Below, piece after piece: positions 27,803-36,451 of a DNA stretch of 64,000 nt (position 1 is its first letter; the number at the start of each line of letters is the position of its first letter). The stretch lies in the NCBI RefSeq assembly GCF_014117215.1, contig NZ_JACGXS010000005.1, positions 62,001 to 126,000 on the forward strand. The letters run 5' to 3'. This stretch comes from Stenotrophomonas tumulicola. GTDB taxonomy: Bacteria; Pseudomonadota; Gammaproteobacteria; Xanthomonadales; Xanthomonadaceae. Made by a program: the position numbers and the translations under genes. The notes under the pieces are model-generated. The model was not told where the DNA came from. It ran no database searches and was given only the letters and a program-made list of their open reading frames with translations.

Positions 27803-28132
27803 TCAAACCAGCGCGGCCACCAGCCCCAGCACCGGCAGCGCCCATGCCAGCGGCACGATCCAGCGTGGCTTCCACGGGTATAGCCCGAACGCCAGCAGCA
27901 GGCCGGTGATCGTCATGGCGCCCAGCCACAATACCGGGCCCATCGCCCAGCCATGGTCGGCAACGCTCAGGCCGAAGGCCAGCGCCAGCAGCACCCAGCC
28001 CAGCACCGACCACTGTCGCCGGCGCGATGCCGGCGCTGCCTGCTTCGCATGCAGCTCCAACTGGTGTTTTTCCATTGCCAGCGACAGCGCGGTGAACGCG
28101 GTGAACGATAGCCCGATCGCCAGCAGCATCAT
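27803..28132 (-). CDS. DUF3325 family membrane protein
   Basis: The 109-residue protein has three or four predicted membrane helices (LLAIGLSFTAFTALSLAME, LGWVLLALAFGLSVADHG, GAMTITGLLLAFGLYP, a C-terminal hydrophobic stretch). DUF3325 genes occur almost only in the cluster receptor-DUF3649-PepSY-DUF3325, as here. This links the protein to siderophore-iron handling at the inner membrane. The ATG at 28132 overlaps the PepSY stop as ATGA. Confidence 0.75.
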   Translation of the reverse strand: MMLLAIGLSFTAFTALSLAMEKHQLELHAKQAAPASRRRQWSVLGWVLLALAFGLSVADHGWAMGPVLWLGAMTITGLLLAFGLYPWKPRWIVPLAWALPVLGLVAALV

Positions 28133-29748
28133 GCCGATGCCTCCACCGCTGCCACGGCAGCTGCCCGTTTCTTCTTCTCCGCAGCGCTCAACGGTGGCGT
28201 CCAGCGTTGCATGCGCCAGCCGCACATCGCCAGCATCGCGCCGAAGGCCAGCATCACCAGGTCGAAACCTGCCAGCACCCAGTCACCGGCCGCTATCGTC
28301 ACGCCCAGGTGGGCATGCGTGGTCAGTGCATTGACCAGCGGAATGAGTGCGAACAACAGCGCACCCAGGTAGAGCTGCCACGTCCACATCACCCGCTTGG
28401 GCCAGATGAAGGCGGCCAGCAGCGCCGCGCCCCAGGCGTAGAAGAACACCGTGACTTCCGCGTCGGCGCGTCCGGCCAGCTGCAGCGGCAGCAGCCGGTT
28501 GCCGAGGAAGTACGCGGCGAAGGCGATCGGCAGGCCGGCCACCGCACCGATGTTCAACGCATCCACCAGGCGCAGGCCGAAGCCGGTCTTCCCGCTTTTC
28601 GCATGCTTGGGGCGTTCCTTCACGGCCCACAGCACCACGCCGCTGGCGACCATCAGGCAGCCGGTCAGCCCGGACAGGAAGAACAGGGCACGCAGGCCCC
28701 AGTCGGCGAAGCGCGCCAGGTGCAGGCCATACATCACCCCGCGCGTGGCCGTGGCCGCACCGGATGCCGGGCTTTCCTGCAGCAGCGTGCCGCTGACCAT
28801 GTCATAGCGCAGTGCCGGGGTATCGATGGACAACCGCTTGCCATCGCGCTGTCGGATGTCGATCACCGCATTGGCCGCGCCCGGGTTGGCCACGCTGAAG
28901 CCGGATACGTCAACGCCTTTCCAGTGCGCACGTGCACTGTCCAGCAGTTGCTGGATGGGCAGGGGGGCAGCGCGTCCTTCGGCCGGCGCGGTTACTTCCG
29001 GCATGCCGCCGAAGGCCTCGCTGAAGAAAGCGGCTTCGTCCTGCGGGTATGCCGCCTTGATCCCCCATGGCAGGTACATCACCATCAGCGTGACGATGCC
29101 GGTGTAGGTGATCATCGCGTGGTAGGGCAGTGCCATCACGGCGCTGACGTTGTGGAAATCAAGCCACGAACGCAGGCCCTTGTCCTTCCGGAAGGTGAAG
29201 AAATCCTTGAAGATCTTCTTGTGGGTGATGACGCCGGTGATGATCGCCACCAGCATGAACATCGCGCAGAACCCGACCAGGTAGCGTGCCCACAACACCG
29301 GGATGTAGTGCAGGTCGAAGTGCAGGCGATAGAAGAAATCGCCGCCGCGGGTCTCGCGTGCCTGCAGCGTGTCGCCGGTATTGGGGTCCACGGTGGCGTC
29401 GCCGAAACGGCCACCACCACGACGACGGCGTTCACCCTCCACGGGGGGCTTGACCATCGATTCGGGATTGCGCCAGAACATGCGCATGGCCGGATTGCGG
29501 GGGTCGGGCAGGGTGACGAACCAGGTTTCAGCCTGGCCCGCATGCTCCTGCAGGTAGTGCACCGCGCGCTGTGCGGCGACGTCGGTGCTGACCATGCTGG
29601 ACGGCAGCTCCGGCCGCATCCAGCGGCTGATCTCTTCGCGATAGTAGCTGGCCGTGCCGGCCATGAAGATCAGCAGCAGCAACCAGCCGACCAGCAGGCC
29701 GGTCCAGGTGTGCAGCCAGGCCATCGATTGGCGGAATCCGTTCTTCAT
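28129..29748 (-). CDS. PepSY-associated TM protein, putative ferri-siderophore reductase
   Basis: A 539-residue PepSY_TM protein. A first helix follows the HTWTGLLVGWLLLLIFMAGT motif. Two PepSY-like periplasmic segments and several further helices follow, with histidines that could bind haem (LHFDLHYIPV, LHLARFADWGL, DFHNVSAVMALPYHAMI). The family includes FpvG of Pseudomonas, an inner-membrane reductase that frees iron from pyoverdine, so a reductive role with the neighbouring receptor is a reasonable inference. ATGA overlaps on both sides show it is translated with the DUF3649 and DUF3325 proteins. Confidence 0.8.
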   Translation of the reverse strand: MKNGFRQSMAWLHTWTGLLVGWLLLLIFMAGTASYYREEISRWMRPELPSSMVSTDVAAQRAVHYLQEHAGQAETWFVTLPDPRNPAMRMFWRNPESMVKPPVEGERRRRGGGRFGDATVDPNTGDTLQARETRGGDFFYRLHFDLHYIPVLWARYLVGFCAMFMLVAIITGVITHKKIFKDFFTFRKDKGLRSWLDFHNVSAVMALPYHAMITYTGIVTLMVMYLPWGIKAAYPQDEAAFFSEAFGGMPEVTAPAEGRAAPLPIQQLLDSARAHWKGVDVSGFSVANPGAANAVIDIRQRDGKRLSIDTPALRYDMVSGTLLQESPASGAATATRGVMYGLHLARFADWGLRALFFLSGLTGCLMVASGVVLWAVKERPKHAKSGKTGFGLRLVDALNIGAVAGLPIAFAAYFLGNRLLPLQLAGRADAEVTVFFYAWGAALLAAFIWPKRVMWTWQLYLGALLFALIPLVNALTTHAHLGVTIAAGDWVLAGFDLVMLAFGAMLAMCGWRMQRWTPPLSAAEKKKRAAAVAAVEASA

Positions 29749-30077
29749 GCCCAGGCTCCCATCAGGCGCGCCACGGCGGCCAGCAGCAGCGTCGGCAGCG
29801 CGATGCCCACCCAGGCGCGCAATGCGGTGCGGGTGGCGAAGGCCCACAGGGCCGCGCAGGCGGCCACGACGATGGCCACCAGCATGCCGGTCAGCACGGT
29901 CTGCCCACGCGCGCCGGGCAATACCACCGCGCAGAACACACTGGTGACCGCCGCCAGCGTGTAGCCACCAAGGATGGCAGCCAGGCTGCGTGAGAGCACG
30001 CCCCAGCCGGGACGGGCGAAGAACGCAAGCAGGCGTGCGTTGGTGGACGGGCTGGCAGTAGGCGGCGAGCGGTCCAT
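29745..30077 (-). CDS. DUF3649 family small membrane protein
   Basis: A 110-residue protein with three predicted helices (LAAILGGYTLAAVTSVFCAV, TVLTGMLVAIVVAACAALWA, WVGIALPTLLLAAVARLMGA). The family accompanies TonB siderophore receptors and PepSY proteins. It starts four bases downstream of the receptor stop and overlaps the PepSY start as ATGA. Its role is unknown, perhaps as a reductase subunit. Confidence 0.75.
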   Translation of the reverse strand: MDRSPPTASPSTNARLLAFFARPGWGVLSRSLAAILGGYTLAAVTSVFCAVVLPGARGQTVLTGMLVAIVVAACAALWAFATRTALRAWVGIALPTLLLAAVARLMGAWA

Positions 30078-30081
30078 GGCG

Positions 30082-32325
30082 TCAAAGCTTCCAGCGCAGC
30101 GTCATGGTGACGTTGCGGGGCTCGCCCCAGTACACGCCCTGGTAGAAGCCCACGTTGTTGTAGTACTCCTTGTCCAGCAGGTTGTTGATGTTGAGCTGGG
30201 CACTGAAGTTCGGGTTGAAGCGGTACCCCGCCGACAGGTTCAGCAGGAAGAACGCATCCTGCTCGATCCTTGCACTTTCGGTCGCGCCGGTGGCCAGGTA
30301 ATCCGCACCTGGCCGGGTGCTGTTGTTCCAGATGCCGCTCTGCCACGTCGCGCCGCCGCCCAACCAGAAACGGCCATCGATGCCACTGGGGCGCCAGCTG
30401 GCGTTGAGGCGGAAGGTATCCTGCGGGGTCGTGGTCTTCTGCAGAACCCCGGCGCGGTTGCGGATGGTGGTGTGGGCGAAGCCGGCCGACACGTTCCAGT
30501 GTTCGCCGATGCTGCCCTGGGTTTCCACTTCCCAGCCCTTCACCTTGTTGCCCTTGCCGGTGGAACGATAGGCCTGGCTGCCATCGGGCAGCGACGACGG
30601 TGGCACCGAATCGTCGATCTCCGCCACGTTGTCCTGCTCGCCTTCGAACACGGCGGCGGAGGCATTCAACAGGCCATCGAAGAACTCTGCCTTCAGGCCC
30701 GCCTCCCACATGTTGCCGACCACCGGCTCCAGGTAGTCGCCGTTGCGGTCGCGGTAATCCTGCGGCTGGAAGATATCGGTGTAGCTGGCATAGCCGCTGA
30801 AGGTGCTGTTGAAGTCGTAGACCAGGCCCAGGTACGGAGTCAGTGAATCGTCGGGTTTGTAGCCGGTGCGCGTGGTGCCGGTCAGGTTGCCGGCATCGTC
30901 ATGCGTGTAGCGCCAGCTCCTGGTCTCCCAGCTGCCGTAGCGTGCGCCGACCACGGCCAGCAGTGGATCGGCCAGCTGCAGGCGTGCGGCGACGTAGGCG
31001 GCGCGCTGGCGCAGTTCGTTCTCCGAAGCCAGGTAGCCCATGCGGGTGACCGGAAGCCGTGGTACATCGCCGGTCCAGTGACGCCAGTCCGGTACCTGCG
31101 CGTACCCGGGCGCGCTGTCATCGAAATCGATGGCTTCGGACTCACCTTCGCGCACTGATTGCCCCAGCCCGAACACCAGCTCATGGTCGCTCCCGAACAA
31201 CGTGAACGGTCCGCTGACATTGAGGTCGAACACATCCATCGTGCTCTTCTCGTTGAAGTGCGAGATGTAGGCGTTCACGCCGGTGCCATCGGCGCGCGGG
31301 TAACCGGATGCGCCGTACCAGACACTGCCATCGGTATCGCGGTCGGCATGGGTGAAGTTCGCCTTGGCCGACCAGCCATTGCCGAGCTGCTGCTCCAGGC
31401 GCACGAAGCTGGTCTTTTCCACGATCGGCCATGCGCTCCACGATGCCGACAGGTTGGTCGAACGCGGCAGGTTGGCCGGTCTGCCATCGGCACCCCAGTA
31501 CGGCACCACGCCCCAGGTGACGCCGGAGGTGTGCGGGGACTGATATTCATGGCCCACTTCCAACAGCGTGCTGTCGGTGACATCGGCCTGCACGATGCCG
31601 TAGAACACGTCCTTGTCCAGCTGGTAGACATCGCGGAACGAGTCGCTCTGTTGCTTGGCCGCCACCACGCGTGCACGCACGCGGCCATCCAATGCGACCG
31701 GGCCGCCGAGGTCGGCTTCCAGGCGCTGGTTGCCCCAACGCCCCACGGTCAGGTTGGCGCCCATCTGGAAGGTATCGGTGGGGCGCTTGCGCACGAAGCT
31801 GATGGTGCCCGATGGATCGCCGGCGCCGGTGGTCAGCCCGGTGGCGCCGCGGATCACTTCGATGCGCTCATAGATCACGCTGTCGGTGTTGGTCTTGATC
31901 GACCCGCCGAACGTGTTGAGCATGCCATCGACCTGGAAGTTGGTGATGTTGTAACCGCGCGACACATAGTTGATGCGCTCGCTGTCGGTGACCGACACAT
32001 GCACGCCGGTCACCTGGCCCATCACATCGGACAGCGCGAACAGGCCCATGTCATCCAGTCGCTGGCGGGTCACCACGGTTACCGACTGCGGTGTTTCGCG
32101 CAGCGACAGATTCAACCTGGTCGCCGTGTTGGCCTGCTTCACCGTGTACCCGTTCTTGATCTCTCCATCTGCGGTGACCTGGACGGCGTCGAGGGTGCGG
32201 GCCGAGGAATCAGCCGGGACGTCGGCATGCGCATTGGCGCTTGCCAGGAGCAGGGTGACGACGGCTGCCAGCAGCGATGGAGCGGGGACATGTTGAAGGC
32301 GGGACATAGGGGGATGCGGTTCCAT
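30082..32325 (-). CDS. TonB-dependent siderophore receptor
   Basis: About 747 residues, with a signal peptide (LLAAVVTLLLASANAHA), a TonB-box region (TLDAVQVTADGE), a plug domain (TPQSVTVVTRQRLDDMG, RIEVIRGATGLTTGAGDPSG) and a 22-strand barrel ending in TLRWKL. The SVTVVTRQ and DPSGTI motifs place it among ferric-siderophore receptors of the FpvA/FhuE/FecA type; hydroxamate or catecholate use cannot be told apart. The start is ATG 32325 or 32307, and neither has a clear ribosome site. A Fur-box promoter lies about 200 bases upstream. Confidence 0.9.
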   Translation of the reverse strand: MEPHPPMSRLQHVPAPSLLAAVVTLLLASANAHADVPADSSARTLDAVQVTADGEIKNGYTVKQANTATRLNLSLRETPQSVTVVTRQRLDDMGLFALSDVMGQVTGVHVSVTDSERINYVSRGYNITNFQVDGMLNTFGGSIKTNTDSVIYERIEVIRGATGLTTGAGDPSGTISFVRKRPTDTFQMGANLTVGRWGNQRLEADLGGPVALDGRVRARVVAAKQQSDSFRDVYQLDKDVFYGIVQADVTDSTLLEVGHEYQSPHTSGVTWGVVPYWGADGRPANLPRSTNLSASWSAWPIVEKTSFVRLEQQLGNGWSAKANFTHADRDTDGSVWYGASGYPRADGTGVNAYISHFNEKSTMDVFDLNVSGPFTLFGSDHELVFGLGQSVREGESEAIDFDDSAPGYAQVPDWRHWTGDVPRLPVTRMGYLASENELRQRAAYVAARLQLADPLLAVVGARYGSWETRSWRYTHDDAGNLTGTTRTGYKPDDSLTPYLGLVYDFNSTFSGYASYTDIFQPQDYRDRNGDYLEPVVGNMWEAGLKAEFFDGLLNASAAVFEGEQDNVAEIDDSVPPSSLPDGSQAYRSTGKGNKVKGWEVETQGSIGEHWNVSAGFAHTTIRNRAGVLQKTTTPQDTFRLNASWRPSGIDGRFWLGGGATWQSGIWNNSTRPGADYLATGATESARIEQDAFFLLNLSAGYRFNPNFSAQLNINNLLDKEYYNNVGFYQGVYWGEPRNVTMTLRWKL

Positions 32326-32521
32326 GCAGGTAATAAAGGCCGGCGATGGAAGCGGCACCCTCAAGCGCGTGCGTATGCCTGCGGGGCGCCGTTACGGCGC
32401 ATCCGCTCCCATCGTCGCCGTGCCGCAGGAGGTCGCTGCGGGCGCGGACATTCGTGGCGGTACACGGGGCGGCGGCGGCGGAAGGGAATCCGCGACAGGC
32501 TGGCTGGGCGTACGTCGATCA

Positions 32522-32554
32522 GGTAATGATAAGTATTCGCATTTGGTTAAGCAA
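32522..32554 (-). promoter_or_regulatory. Sigma-70 promoter overlapped by a Fur box
   Basis: On the minus strand -35 TTGCTT (32549-32554) is 17 bases from -10 TATCAT (32526-32531). Overlapping the -10 is GGTAATGATAAGTATTCGC (32522-32540 as read on the plus strand), which matches the 19-base Fur consensus at 14 positions. This predicts iron-repressed transcription of the receptor operon. The rest of the 325-base gap to the protease gene holds no gene that I recognise. Confidence 0.7.
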
Positions 32555-32650
32555 GCGTTTCCAGTACGCTCACCGATGCGATCGCACGGATGCGTTCGGC
32601 CCCTCCGCGCACCACCCTGCTTGCAGGTGATGCGCGGAACGATGTGCCGC

Positions 32651-33802
32651 TCAGGGGGCGTCCACGCCGATGTTGGTGTACCAGTCCGCGCAGTAGGTCC
32701 TGCCGTTGCGGCTCAGGTTGAAGCGGGTGCAGTTGGTGTCATAACTGCTGCCGGTTGCCTTGATCAGGTAGCTGGAAAGGGTGACGCCGTTCAGGTGGTG
32801 CTGCCTGCCGTTGGACTTCAGCGACCAGTGTTCATGCGGTCCGGTGGACCTGCCGCCGTTGCACAACGCCTGCGAGCGGGTATTGGCCGGGTTGGCGATG
32901 GGCGCGTTGGCGCCTACCTCTGCACCGGTGGCATGCCTGATGTTCATCAGGTGGTAGTAGGTGGTGGACCATCCTCCGGCATGCACGATCTCGGCCATGC
33001 ACGAGGAATGGCGCTTGAAGGTGCCTGCTGCAGAGGCCGAGACCCAGTGATTGCTGAGGTTGCTGCCCCAGCCGCCTCCCTTGAACATGTCCAGCGAGGA
33101 CATCGGAAAGCGCCCCCAGCCGGAATTCGTGTGCGCGCCGCCGACATGCCATTTTTCGCCCAGTGGATAGGGGAACTGCAGCAGGTTCGTCGGCGGCGTG
33201 TCAGCCATGGGCTGGGCGGCGATGAAGCGCGAGGCTGGCCGCGCCTGCGGCGAGGTGTTGAACAGTCGGCGATAGACATCGGTGAAACCGGTATCGGCCA
33301 ACGTGTCGCCACGGGCGGCGGCGAGGCCGGACACGGCATACAGCGTGCGCAGGGGATTGCCCTTCGATAGCGCGACAGGTCCGGACGTGCGTGTGTCGTC
33401 ATGGTCATACATCGCGTCGCGCAGTGTTTCAGCGACTTCGCGCAGCTGCGGGCCAAAGCCGGTCCTGGCCACCAGCGTGCCGAAGGGACGCTGCATCACC
33501 CCGGCAGTGGCCTGCACATTGCCGACCACGCCGGAGTGCAGTTCCATCAAGGCAATCAGTGCCTTTGGGCTGATGCCACTGAAGCCGGCCCAGTGCGAAA
33601 TCGTCTCCGCCTGTGCGGACAGGTGTGGGGCGTGCGTGGCAAGCCACCCGGCGATGTCGAAATCAAACATTTCATCGTAGCCGTACACCAGGTCCTGGGA
33701 GCGGAGAGGGGGCTGGTCGGCATGTGCGTCGGTAGCGACGCCGGTGGCGCACAGCATGGCGATCAGGGTGGGTGTCAGGAACAGATTCTTCGCGATGGTC
33801 AT
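32651..33802 (-). CDS. LasA-type M23 metalloprotease (staphylolysin-like)
   Basis: A 383-residue pre-pro-protease. It has a signal peptide ending ATDAHA, a propeptide of about 180 residues and a mature domain starting near PPTNLLQFPYPLG. All five catalytic residues of LasA have counterparts: H224 (GAHTNSG), D238 (SSLDMF), H284 (TTYYHLMNI) and H323/H325 (TGPHEHWSL). Four cysteines could form two disulfides. LasA cleaves glycine-glycine bonds in staphylococcal cross-bridges and elastin. The ATG at 33802 is favoured by GGAG nine bases upstream. It probably uses type II secretion, which is inferred from the family. Confidence 0.88.
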   Translation of the reverse strand: MTIAKNLFLTPTLIAMLCATGVATDAHADQPPLRSQDLVYGYDEMFDFDIAGWLATHAPHLSAQAETISHWAGFSGISPKALIALMELHSGVVGNVQATAGVMQRPFGTLVARTGFGPQLREVAETLRDAMYDHDDTRTSGPVALSKGNPLRTLYAVSGLAAARGDTLADTGFTDVYRRLFNTSPQARPASRFIAAQPMADTPPTNLLQFPYPLGEKWHVGGAHTNSGWGRFPMSSLDMFKGGGWGSNLSNHWVSASAAGTFKRHSSCMAEIVHAGGWSTTYYHLMNIRHATGAEVGANAPIANPANTRSQALCNGGRSTGPHEHWSLKSNGRQHHLNGVTLSSYLIKATGSSYDTNCTRFNLSRNGRTYCADWYTNIGVDAP

Positions 33803-34028
33803 GGCTTGGACTCCGAGGATGCGCGGCATCATTTACTTCCGGCCGCAGCTGTCCGTCGGCCATGGAGGACCGTTGGGAAGTATGTGTGGCCGCATCGTCG
33901 CTGCCGCTGGTGGCGGACGAATGATGCGATGCTAGGTGCGGTCAGTCGCCGGGGCTGAGTCGCAAATCACACTGCGCGTTGTGTTGGCACAAGTCATCGC
34001 AAGTGGCATTGCCAGTCGCGCTGTCAAT

Positions 34029-35315
34029 TCAGAAGTGCAGCCACGCGGTGGCCGCGTGCAGCAGCAGCCCGATCAAGCCGCCCACCAGGGTGCCGTTGAA
34101 ACGGATGAACTGCAGGTCGCGGCCCACGCTCAGTTCCAGCTGCTCCACCAGATGGCGCTCGTCCCAGCCCTTCACCGTCTGTGCGATGTGCGAGGTGACG
34201 CCTTCGCGCAGGCGCGCAGTCAAGCGCTGCGCGCCTTCCAGCAGGTGCTGGTTCAAGGCATCGCGCAGCGCCGGGTCGGACGACAGGCTGCGGCCCAGCC
34301 CGGCCATGCTGCGTTGCAGGTGGCCGGCCAGCGCGGAGTCTTCGCGCTGCAGGTCGGCGCGCAGGCTGGCGTGGATGCGCGACCACAGCCCCTGCACATA
34401 ATCCTGCAGTGCCGGATGGTCGATCATCTCCTGCTTCAGCTGTTCGATGCGCTCCGCCAGTGCAGGGTCTTCGCGCAGGCGCTGCACGTAGTTGCCCAGC
34501 CACTGTTCGTAATCCTGCCGCAGTGGATGGGCGGGATCGGCCAGTACCTGTTGCATTTCATCCAGCACCGCGCCGGCCAGGCGCTCGGCCAGGCTGTCGC
34601 CGATCTCATCGATCGGCTTGATCCAGTTCACGGTGCTGGACAGCGTGGGCCATTCGCGCTGTATGTAGCGCACGATCAGTTCGGAAGCACGTCCCTTCAC
34701 CTCCGGTTGTTCCAGCCAGCGCGCCAGCCGCTGCAGGCCCTCGTCCAGCACACGTTGGTGGCGCCCGTCCGCGGTGAGCAGGGTAAGCAGTTCGCCGGCC
34801 GTGGAGGCGGCATTCCACTTCCGCAGCTGCTGCACCACGAAGGCGTGCAGTTGCCGGCGCACGGCGCTTTCGTCGAAGAAGTCCAGTGCCTGCAGCGCCC
34901 AGGCACGCGCCATGTCCGACAGCATGCGCACCCGTTCCGGATCGGACAGCCAGCTGCCCAGGCGCGCGGCGGGATCGAATACCTTCAACTTGGCCAGCAG
35001 CACCTGCGGTTCCAGGAACTGGTCGCGCACGAACAGCGCCAGGCTGTCGGCGATGCGCTCCTTGCTGCGCGGGATGATGGCCGTGTGCGGGATCGGCAGG
35101 CCCAGCGGGCGCCGGAACAGTGCCACCACCGCGAACCAGTCGGCCAGCGCGCCGACGGCGGCGGCCTCGCAGAACGCCGATACCCAGGCCCAGGCACCCC
35201 GTTCCCCCTGCCAATGACTGACCGCGAAACCGGCCAGCATCAGCAGCAACAGGCCCAGTGCGATGACTTTCATGCGCCGCAGCTGGGCGCGGCGCGGGTC
35301 GATGGGGGAATCCAT
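34029..35315 (-). CDS. DUF445 family membrane protein
   Basis: The 428-residue protein has a membrane helix near the N-terminus (VIALGLLLLMLAGFAVS) and one at the very C-terminus (GGLIGLLLHAATAWL). A long helical region lies between them, and the family block ADWFAVVALFRRPLGLPIPHTAIIP is present. Family members (YjiN-like) are uncharacterised. The topology suggests a coiled rod held to the inner membrane at both ends. No operon partner is evident. Confidence 0.85.
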   Translation of the reverse strand: MDSPIDPRRAQLRRMKVIALGLLLLMLAGFAVSHWQGERGAWAWVSAFCEAAAVGALADWFAVVALFRRPLGLPIPHTAIIPRSKERIADSLALFVRDQFLEPQVLLAKLKVFDPAARLGSWLSDPERVRMLSDMARAWALQALDFFDESAVRRQLHAFVVQQLRKWNAASTAGELLTLLTADGRHQRVLDEGLQRLARWLEQPEVKGRASELIVRYIQREWPTLSSTVNWIKPIDEIGDSLAERLAGAVLDEMQQVLADPAHPLRQDYEQWLGNYVQRLREDPALAERIEQLKQEMIDHPALQDYVQGLWSRIHASLRADLQREDSALAGHLQRSMAGLGRSLSSDPALRDALNQHLLEGAQRLTARLREGVTSHIAQTVKGWDERHLVEQLELSVGRDLQFIRFNGTLVGGLIGLLLHAATAWLHF

Positions 35316-35349
35316 GCCGGCAGTCTACCCGCAGGCCGGTGACGCGATG

Positions 35350-35417
35350 GTAGCGCCGGGCCATGCCCGGCGGATTTCCATATGCCGCTTCGCTCGCCGG
35401 GCGTGGTCCGGCGCTAC
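35350..35417. repeat. Paired GTAG-type REP element
   Basis: The left unit is GTAGCGCCGGGCCATGCCCG, the right unit GCCGGGCGTGGTCCGGCGC ending CTAC. The right-hand CTAC supplies the TAG stop of the ParB-like gene on the minus strand. Confidence 0.8.
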
Positions 35418-36295
35418 AGCGCTTCCAGTTGCCTGCGCAGCGCGGCAAGCTGCTGGCGCAGGGCATCGTTCTCGCGGGTCAGGGCAACCACCCGTGCGCG
35501 CAGGGCCGGCGCGCCTTCGCCCAGTTGCTCCAGCGCCGCCAGCACCTCGGTATCGCGTGCGGCCAGTTCGTCCTCATCGGCTTCCTGCGCGGCGTCCAGC
35601 ATCGGCTCGGGCTCGGGCTTGGCCGGACGCGGCTTGCGGTTGGCCTCGCGCGCCCGCTTGGCGGCCTGCTTCAGCTCGTCCTTGCCGCCGCTGGCTGCGG
35701 CGCGCTGTTCTTCCTCCGGCAGCGAGGCCACGGCGGCGGCGGCACTGATCGACAGTTGCCCGTTCTTCACCGCTTCCACCACTTCGGGAGCTGCCTGGGC
35801 ACGGATGCGCTCGATCATGCCGATCTGGTTGCTGCTCAGCTTTGCTTCGCGTGCCAGTTCGGCGCGGCTGAGTTTCGGTGCCGGGTCCCACGGCGGGCTG
35901 TCCTGCTCGTCCTGCGGGCTTTCGGCGGTACCGTCGCTTTCGCGCTGCAGCTGGTCCTGCTCGATGCGCTTGCGCTCGGCCAGGATCTCGCGCTTGCGCA
36001 GGGCCAGCACGCCACGCTGGAAGTCGGACACGCTGCGGCGGCCCAGGTGCTGTTCGATCATCCACAGGTGCACGTCGTCCATGCTCTGGAAGCGCGTGTG
36101 CTGCACGGTGTTGAACGGCAGGTCGTGCTTCTGGCAGATGCCGTAACGGTTGTGCCCATCCACCAGTACATCGCCCCACAGCACCAGCGCATCACGGCAA
36201 CCTTCAGCCAGGATGCTGCGCTCCAGCGCCTCATGTTCGTCCGCGGTGAGCGGGTCGATGTAGGCCTTGAGTTCTTCTTTGACGACGATGTTCAT
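35414..36295 (-). CDS. ParB/sulfiredoxin-fold domain protein with coiled-coil tail
   Basis: The 293-residue protein starts with a ParB N-terminal-like segment (LAEGCRDALVLWGDVLVDGH then NRYGICQKHDLPFNT). It continues with a helix-turn-helix-like part (LSRAELAREAKLSSNQIGMI). It ends in an Ala/Glu/Lys-rich linker and a leucine-zipper coiled coil (ALRARVVALTRENDALRQQL). It lacks a ParA partner nearby, so it is more likely an accessory DNA-binding regulator than a chromosome-partition protein. The TAG stop is contributed by a REP end. Confidence 0.75.
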   Translation of the reverse strand: MNIVVKEELKAYIDPLTADEHEALERSILAEGCRDALVLWGDVLVDGHNRYGICQKHDLPFNTVQHTRFQSMDDVHLWMIEQHLGRRSVSDFQRGVLALRKREILAERKRIEQDQLQRESDGTAESPQDEQDSPPWDPAPKLSRAELAREAKLSSNQIGMIERIRAQAAPEVVEAVKNGQLSISAAAAVASLPEEEQRAAASGGKDELKQAAKRAREANRKPRPAKPEPEPMLDAAQEADEDELAARDTEVLAALEQLGEGAPALRARVVALTRENDALRQQLAALRRQLEAL

Positions 36296-36451
36296 GGGCA
36301 ACGGGCGGCAGTGGAACGGAACCGACCATTGTACGGGCGATGGCGGGTTCTCCCGACCTGCTGGGGTCCGCGACCAACAGCGGGAAGCGCCACTTGACTG
36401 GGATGAACATATGGTGAATATTCAGCCAGCCATCAACAGGGGATAGCAAGG

